Part shown: positions 57,484 through 64,000 of the stretch, in pieces
Layout: the number at the start of each line of letters is the position of its first letter
How positions within the stretch are numbered: the stretch's first letter is position 1
Source: Melastoma dodecandrum
Taxonomy: Eukaryota > Streptophyta > Magnoliopsida > Myrtales > Melastomataceae
Length of the DNA: 64,000 nucleotides
Direction of reading: 5' to 3'
Assembly (NCBI GenBank): GCA_029817715.1
Contig: JARUPY010000473.1
Span: forward strand, 4,340,001-4,404,000
Position numbers and translations under genes: made by a program
The notes under the pieces: model-generated
The model's database searches: none
What the model was told of the DNA's origin: nothing
What the model saw: the letters and a program-made list of their open reading frames with translations, nothing else

Positions 57484-57671
57484 AAAGGGTGTTCCTAAGC
57501 CGCCGATCCTCAATGTAATAAAAGGACCACATTATCGTGTGGCATTTTGGGGCATCATGAAATAAAATCTTTGGAGGTCAACTCGTTATGAATATTTAGA
57601 CACGTAATTCACGACTTAAATATGGTCCAGCGAACCAATGAGACGTTGCAAAGGGAAATAGATAATTCCTA

Positions 57672-58268
57672 TTAGGAGAGGACGGAGAAAAATTTCGGTA
57701 TATCGATTCTAATTTGAATTTTTAAAACATCGGGAATTCGGGATCGAGATTGGGAATGGAATTTGATATGGGGATCTAATAGACCGAACCACTTGTTCTT
57801 TGCATGTTCCGTGTCCGTAATATAACACCAATGATAATACCAATGACTAAAAAAACTAATAGGCCGAACCCAACAATTACTTGTTCTTTGCATGTTCCGT
57901 ATCTGCAATATAACACCAATGACTAACTATTAGGTTGACGTTTTTTTCGATTTTGTATCTAAAAACAATTTTTAAAATTTTTAATAAATTTCGACAATTT
58001 TTAATAAATTTCGACACTGCATGATCAAGTGTTGATGAAAATTTTACAATTTAATGGTTTGAAATGTACAGTAGATGTTTACTCTCATGCTTGAAGGTAA
58101 TAAAAATTCGGTAATTTGGTAAATACCGAATTACCGAAATAAAATTCGGTAATTTACCGAAATATCGAATTATAAATTCGAAATCGAGATTGGAATCTAA
58201 AATTTTGAGGTCGTTAAAATTCGGTATTTCGATAATCGGTATTCCGAAATACCGAATGCTCACCCCTT
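57672..58268. mobile_element. MITE-like foldback element in right arm
   Basis: This is the mirror of 674-1250, flanked by attccta (57665-57671 and 58269-58275). It is 597 bp long because of the extra 20-bp tandem unit near 57980-58015. Confidence 0.5.
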
Positions 58269-58941
58269 ATTCCTACTGCAATAAAAGATGCTTAATTGAG
58301 TTATACAACCAAACAAGAAGGCTAAATCCTATCCGATATGACTAAAGAGTCTTATTTGTTTTTTATGCTTTTTGATTCACACAGAATTTGTTCCTTTTTA
58401 TTGAAGTTTTTGGCAAGTGAAGCAAACCCAAGTTGAAAGAAAAAAAAAAGGCTACATGCATTAATATATTATGGTAAAATAATACATTTTTGTTAAGTTG
58501 TACGTAACAGAGAGTTAGAGACCATAAATAATAAAAGATTTGGCCATAGATAGACATAGAATATTTTTCTATCAGTGATCATATTGGAGAAACGAGATAA
58601 CGAATAGGTTCTACAATGAACAGAGTCGTGGTTAAGTCTCGAGCTTGATTTGTCTTTTGATCTGCAAGGAGTAAGAACTTTTCATAAAATATCTTCTTCC
58701 TCCTTTCCCTTTAAAAAGTTTCTCCTAAATGCTGTGTCTCTTTTTGAGTCTTTCTAAGGTTTCATCACACGAATCAGAGCTTCCCACCTATGTGACTTCA
58801 TATTTAACTAGGCGGAGAACATCATCTCTCGCTTTAAATTGAACATTTTTCGTTTAGCTACAAGTCAGCTTACCTGGACCAACTATATATTTTCTTAAAG
58901 TCGGGGCTATAAGTCCATTATAAGCTTTGGTAACAATTTCT

Positions 58942-60074
58942 TTTTATCTTTATTAAATACAATAAAAAGTGTACTTCATTTAAATTTCATAATTATCTAA
59001 AAGATATTTTAATCACTTAACTCACCCTGAAAGACTATATTTTTATTTGATTTCCACTTATCAATAACATGGCAACAAAATATCAATTAATTTTTGTTAG
59101 GAAGCATATAATCTTTTTAAAATGGTGATTTCTATTTATCAAAAAAGAATAATTTTGTGAATCATTTTGAAATCATGGATATTTTATTGAGGTTTTATTA
59201 TATTTTTAAAATTTTTATTTTAATTTGTTTAAGCTTTTGATGAAAAAAAAACCTTGAAATTTTGATGGAAAGTGAAATGAGATATATTTTTGAAGTACTA
59301 AAATAAATAATCCCATTTAGGAGGTGTAAGGACTAATTTAGAGAGTTTAAATAGGAATTTTAAAAAAAAACCATTTGGAATCTAGAAATGGGAAGGATTA
59401 GAATTAAAAATTCTAAAAAATTGATTGAGATTTGGAATTGGAATTGTAATTCCAACGTAATTCTAAATCTCAGTTCATTTTTCTACTTAGCTTTTACAAT
59501 TACCTTTTCATTCTATTTTAAATTACTTAAGTAGAATTTTTTAACTTAAATGTATTTTCAATTTCAAGTTTTACGATAATATACTCTTCACATTGATTAA
59601 AAATTAATAAAATTGTGATAGCACAATTTAAAAATATAAAAATGTTAACCTTCAGTTGTAATTAAATAAAAAGGAGTATTGGAAAATAAAAATATATTAA
59701 ATAAATTGATTTATTTAGTAAAATAATTAAACAAAGATAATAAAATTAAAAAAAAAATTAATAATAGGTCTGCCGATATCATCATTTAATATTTTCGATA
59801 TATATCTTTTTGATACAAGAATAAAAAAAAAAGATTTTCTAATCGCCGACAACGTATAATTTTTTTATTTTCTTGCTTTCGTCGATGGGTAGGGCGATTT
59901 CTTCGTCCAACGCACGGAGAGCCGAGGGAGGAAGAAGATGTTGCCGATCTCGGGAACTCCTTTGATCACAACACGACTTTCATGAACTTATCATATTCTT
60001 AACTCAAAAAGCTCAATTAGGATCACCCTGTTCACCTTTCTACGATTCTAAATTTTCAAACCCCCCATCTCAGT
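58942..60074. other. AT-rich intergenic region, no gene seen
   Basis: About 1.1 kb with very high A+T content and poly-A/T runs between albumin copies 2 and 3. I see no open frame, RNA gene or clear element. Direct comparison with the left arm is impossible because that arm is cut by the window edge. Confidence 0.65.
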
Positions 60075-60124
60075 GAAACAACCGGACAAGACCATCTTAA
60101 GGCACCGGGGGTTCTTCGCGTCGA

Positions 60125-60227
60125 TGCATGCAGAGAGACACCGCTTCCAACATGACAAAAAACAAATTCCGACATCAACACCTCCCACGTACTTCCCATG
60201 CAAACCTCCGACTTACCCCTATAAATA
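60125..60227 (+). promoter_or_regulatory. Seed-type promoter of albumin copy 3
   Basis: RY palindrome at 60125-60132 and TATA box at 60220-60227. Homology to the other copies begins about 60098, so only about 200 bp upstream of the ATG is shared. If this copy is expressed in seeds, the needed elements are probably in that segment. Confidence 0.72.
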
Positions 60228-60300
60228 ACCCACAACTCCACACTTCGAAGACCTCATCATTCAAACTCACATCCCCACAACCAAATATCAAGACCACCCA

Positions 60301-60762
60301 ATGGCCAATCCTGCAACCCTCGCTGCCCTCCTTGCCGGCCTGATGCTGGTCTCCCTCGCGGCTTCCTCCGCTGTGACCAAGGTCGAGGTCGACCTCGGTG
60401 AAGACGAGAACTTCTCCCGCAGATTCCGGGGAGGAGGCTGCCGGGAGCAGCTCGAGATGGTCGACGAGCTCCGCAGCTGCGAGGACTTCCTCAGGCAGCA
60501 GGCCCGGCAGGGAGGCCGACGCTTCGGCGGCGGCAGGTTCGGGTCGAGGAGGCTGCAGGACTGCTGCGAGGAGCTGAGGCAGGTGGACGACCACTGCAGG
60601 TGCCAGGGGTTGAGGGAGATCGTGAGGGATCAGCAGCAGATGAGAGGGTTTGGTGGGGAGAGGGAGCAGCTCGAGAGGATTGCGGAGGACCTGCCGCGGA
60701 TGTGCGGGGTTGGGCCCGGGAGGTGCGACATCCGCAGGGGAGGGTACGGACGATGGGAGTAA
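60301..60762 (+). CDS. 2S albumin seed storage protein, copy 3 (intact)
   Basis: A 153-residue precursor with signal peptide (1-24) and all eight cysteines at C47, C60, C88, C89, C99, C101, C135 and C142. It differs from copy 1 only at residues 3 (N for K) and 133 (R for Q). The flanks diverge right outside the gene: upstream of about 60098 and downstream of about 60842. It is therefore a separate, older gene-sized duplicate, or one kept similar by gene conversion, and not part of the 3.6-kb arm event. The poly(A) signal aataaa is at 60790-60795. Storage vacuole location and seed expression are inferred from the family and promoter. Confidence 0.96.
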   Translation: MANPATLAALLAGLMLVSLAASSAVTKVEVDLGEDENFSRRFRGGGCREQLEMVDELRSCEDFLRQQARQGGRRFGGGRFGSRRLQDCCEELRQVDDHCRCQGLREIVRDQQQMRGFGGEREQLERIAEDLPRMCGVGPGRCDIRRGGYGRWE

Positions 60763-61015
60763 AGGTGTTGATGAGCCGATGCTTAATGTAATAAAGGGAC
60801 CACATTATCGTGTGGCATTTTGGCGCATCTTGAAATAAAATCTATCCTTAAAATAAATAAAACTTGGGTTCTGATCGAAAGAACTTGACTAGGTTAAATT
60901 TGTCAGAATGTTTTATGACGAAGATCACGATCTAAGATTATCTACATACATAATACATACATAACAAGAAAAAAGAGTTATGAACCTAAGAGGGGCATCT
61001 GCAGTGCGATCCGAT

Positions 61016-62469
61016 TTAGCGACGGCGGATTCCAGTGAAGTAATTGAAATCATGGTGCTGGACCATCAGCTGTTTTAACCAAGAATCCGCCACGCTCAAC
61101 AGCGACGCCAGCCTATCCTGCTCCCGGTTGCTTCCGCCTCCTCCACCGCCGCTCTTCTTGGAAACCCACACATTCCCTTGCATCTTGTACGTGGCCAGGC
61201 CGAACGGCTGCAGGGATGATCTCCCTTCCCCTTCTTTACTCTTGGCCTTACCCTTTCCACTGTCGATCTCGTCTTCAAGATCCATATCTAACGATATCAT
61301 AGAAGCAAAGCAAATCAGAATGACTGCAAACGGCACATATCGAACCGATCCGATTCATTACGATGATTGGATATGAATGGGGGATACCTTGAAAGGATGA
61401 GGAGAGGGTGTGATAAGTGAGGAAGCATGTGGAAAGGTCCTTAATGGTTCTCCCCATTGGGATGTGATAAATTGGGTACCTGAGAGTTTGTTAATGTGAA
61501 TCATCTGTTAGTACCATGGGGGCAAAGTTCGAGCAGCAGTTCACTTGAGTCCCGGCTGGAGGGAAGAAGGGGATAAGATTACCAAGCGACTGCCATCCAG
61601 CTCGCTGGCGAAAGATCTACACTCCTCAACGACTTCAATCCCGGGTATCTTCTAGTTAGTTCACTAATCTGGATTAATGCAAAGGCTGCATCAATCGAAT
61701 GCTATACAACTTTTCGTTGAAGGCTCCATCAGATGATTTACCTTGTCCATCAATGGGACTCTGGTGTAAGGGGCAGCCTTCTCGAAGTACTGCAAATACA
61801 GATGACCCAATCTCTCATTCGGACGCCAAGTGTTGTGTTGCTCAAAACCCCCATCGTCAGAAGAGCACCAATCCGATCTCCACGACTTGTCGCTGTCGTT
61901 TCCCTCACTGTAGATGTCGCTCGAGGAGTCTCTCGTCTCGCACTCCCCCGCTTCCGCCTCTTCCCTGAGACACTCCCCAGCAATGCCCACAATTAAAATT
62001 TCATTGACTGATGAGCCAGAACACCCCCACATGTCCTGAGATAACATGGACTTTACCTCAATCGGTTCAACGATGAGATGCTTGTGAATATCTGGATTGC
62101 AGAGAGGTAAGGCACGTAGTACTGAACTAAGGTCTCCTCTTCGTTAATCACGATCGGGACCCCAGCACCATAAGCGCTCCATTGATCGAAACATTCCCAC
62201 AGATCTTCCAGTCGGAAACATTCAACCTTTTCCTTCTCCCAGGGATGCCACAAACTGTTAAGATTCCTCACCTCACTCTACGACCCGGCAAAGAAAAGAA
62301 CAGATGATCTCTTACAGACTTTCAAACAAAGCAACAAATTCGAGCATCGTCGCCGATAGACAAAAAAGGGGGAACTCACCTTGGGAAGGAGCTGCGAACG
62401 GACCACAGGCGTAATAATCTTGAGGAAGCAATCGAGGTTTGATGGGGCGCTCTTCTCGTCAAAGATCAT
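61016..62469 (-). CDS. DUF789 family protein, six exons, 327 aa
   Basis: The gene reads on the minus strand with exons 62380-62469, 62057-62277, 61742-61964, 61583-61668, 61388-61479 and 61016-61287. All introns have GT/AG borders and phases match throughout, giving 327 residues from ATG 62469 to the stop at 61016. Recognisable family motifs are [16 protein letters not shown] at the N terminus, [17 protein letters not shown] and [14 protein letters not shown] in exon 2, [15 protein letters not shown] at the end of exon 3, [17 protein letters not shown] across exons 4-5, CFLTYHTLS in exon 5, and a C terminus [20 protein letters not shown]. An acidic, serine-rich insert and a glycine run vary in this family. 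DUF789 proteins are plant-wide and their function is not known. Length is close to the family's usual size. Confidence 0.9.
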
Positions 62470-64000
62470 GATTCCCAAATATCAGAAAGGGTTCTGCTCC
62501 ACCTCGCCTCGCCAAACCCCCTGAGAAACAGGGGAAGAACAGGGGAGATGAATTTGAGGGAGGAGGATTATAGGGAGAAATTGGCCGGGTTTAGTTTGTC
62601 AATTCAAAGCAAAAAAAAAAAAAATATAGTTTTTTTTAATAATAAAAGAATAAGAGAGAGAGTCCAAAGCAATCCATCTGTTTAAGAAATCGCAAAGACT
62701 AAAATCTAAAATTAAGCTAAAGTTGTTAAAAACATTTAAAATATTAAATTTTAAGGCTCTCTCCTTCATTAACCTTCAAGGTAACCCTCTCTCCCTTACC
62801 TTTATTGATCACGAAAACATTTACTTTTTTTTTAACTACCCCTCGACAAGTCAAAGATCTCTGCCCACTGATATCTTCTTACAAAAAGATGTTTGTTGTG
62901 TAAGAAGATGAGAAGGATCGATGCACTTGCTTTGGAAACACAGAAAGAAAAGATGGGGGGTGGGGGGAGTTTGATTTGTTGGGATTTCTTCCCTTTTCGT
63001 TGTTGGGTAGTTTGTTCTAGAAAGAGCTTGAATGAGAAGCGAAGGAATTGATGCCGATCGATGAACTGCCGATCACCTGATTCTATGTTAGGATGTGTAG
63101 CTCGCCTTGCTCTGTTTCTTGAGTACCCCATGGGCGGCTACTGACATTGATCATTACATTAAGAATTTGTGATGCCTGGAATCGGCCTCGTGATCAGCAC
63201 AAACTATTTCATTTACACCTGGGGCGGGGTCCTTGATTAAGGATTGTTCCTAGGTTTAGGAACGGACGGATTCGGGTCTTCGCGTCACGGCTCGCGGCCC
63301 TCGTGAAATTACTAGGTTTACATAATTTGACCATGTGCTGTTTTGTTTAAAAATGGATGACTGACATAATCAACGCCTAATCCCATGGCAAGTTGTCATA
63401 AAAGAAGAAGAAGCTCACATCAGATTAGCAAGTACAACCAACATGTACTAACACCCCCCCGTAGAACAAGTCCGAGGTTTGACCTCATCCCAAGAACGAG
63501 GAGAGATCTTCCTAGTTTCCCGGTGTCTTCTTCTTCCAAACTCTAAGAAAAAAAGTGCCCACCTGATTGCCTCTCTGTCCGGCCTCTGTTTGGGAAAAAG
63601 AATCTCTGCCTTCTCTCCTTGACTCTGTCAAGGAGGAGTAGCTGTAAGAATTGTCATTATGACAAATGACAAAGGTGAGATGGGGCATTGCTTTCCTTGA
63701 CCGAATCTTTCTTCTTCTATCCGCTTGGGAAAGATGCGGAGAGAGAGATTGATGGGTTTTTGGGCATTGCTGTCGTTGCAAATGCAGCCACATAACCCAA
63801 TCTTGCCTTACATCCCAAATCACCACGAATATACACTGATACGTGTCGAATTCTAATGAGTGGGTGTAAGCATCAAAAGGAATTGATACTTTTTTTATTT
63901 ATGAGGAATACATTACTTGGGATCTCATTGCTGACAAAAAAGCATACGAGCTCTTTATGTAAGCCGAAAATGTGGGATATTACATAACCAAAAATAAAAA
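62470..64000. other. Upstream region of the DUF789 gene and downstream flank, no gene supported
   Basis: Bases 62470-62600 are likely leader and promoter of the DUF789 gene; no clear TATA box is seen. The remainder holds poly-A/T tracts and purine-rich stretches. Frames at 62832-63131 and 63512-63826 on the minus strand have no recognisable motifs and composition typical of chance. Confidence 0.55.

Larger units (their letters stand above)
55317..58941. repeat. Right arm of the inverted duplication
   Basis: This is the reverse complement of 1-3608. It starts only 23 bp beyond the target duplication of element C. It includes the same pol relic, MITE-like element and albumin gene. A 20-bp unit aatttttaataaatttcgac is duplicated near 57980-58015 compared with the left arm. 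The outer limit cannot be set because the left arm runs off the window at base 1, equivalent to 58941. Confidence 0.95.

Noticed and set aside
63512..63826. A 104-codon minus-strand frame near the right edge
   Set aside because: No recognisable domain, no clear promoter or splice context; may be chance.

Overview
The window is plant nuclear DNA. It contains a seed 2S albumin gene in three copies, one six-exon host gene of the DUF789 family, and a 51-kb stack of nested LTR retrotransposons. Intron and promoter style, seed-type promoters and Tat/Ogre-lineage Ty3/gypsy elements point to a eudicot. A woody rosid or Myrtales genome such as pomegranate or eucalyptus is my guess from the element style, with low confidence in the exact species.

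Layout. Bases 1-3608 and 55317-58941 are two inverted arms that are almost identical. Each carries a 2S albumin gene, a 0.6-kb MITE-like element with a 7-bp target duplication, and decayed retroelement pieces. The left albumin (1437-1898, minus) is intact. The right-arm copy is truncated by a one-base deletion. A third, intact albumin copy lies at 60301-60762 with only about 0.2 kb of shared promoter. The DUF789 gene follows at 61016-62469 on the minus strand. The rest, to 64000, shows no gene I can support.

Between the arms sits element C (4231-55288, target duplication GCGAA), a non-autonomous Ogre-like element that keeps only a decayed integrase tail. Its left LTR was interrupted twice. 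Element A (5247-25306, 20.06 kb, 3.9-kb LTRs, duplication CTTCC) keeps ORF0 and RT-RNaseH-integrase open, but its gag has two frameshifts. Element B (27165-43335, 16.17 kb, 731-bp LTRs, duplication ACTGC) has ORF0, gag-protease and RT-RNaseH-integrase all open, and its LTRs differ at one base. A Copia solo LTR (44614-46608, duplication GAACC) lies inside C. All three large elements are on the minus strand, share the same 18-nt primer binding site, and carry an in-frame intron (A and B) that joins protease to reverse transcriptase. By LTR divergence the order is C, then A, then B.

The most unusual structures are: an array of about 26 short hairpins with compensatory stem changes in the 3' UTR of B (27987-28997), whose transcript-sense loops read UACUAAC; GC-rich palindromes 219-228 nt downstream of the primer binding site in all three elements; a 2.9-kb spacer in B holding what looks like a captured host exon; and arms far more alike than the LTRs of the older element they flank.
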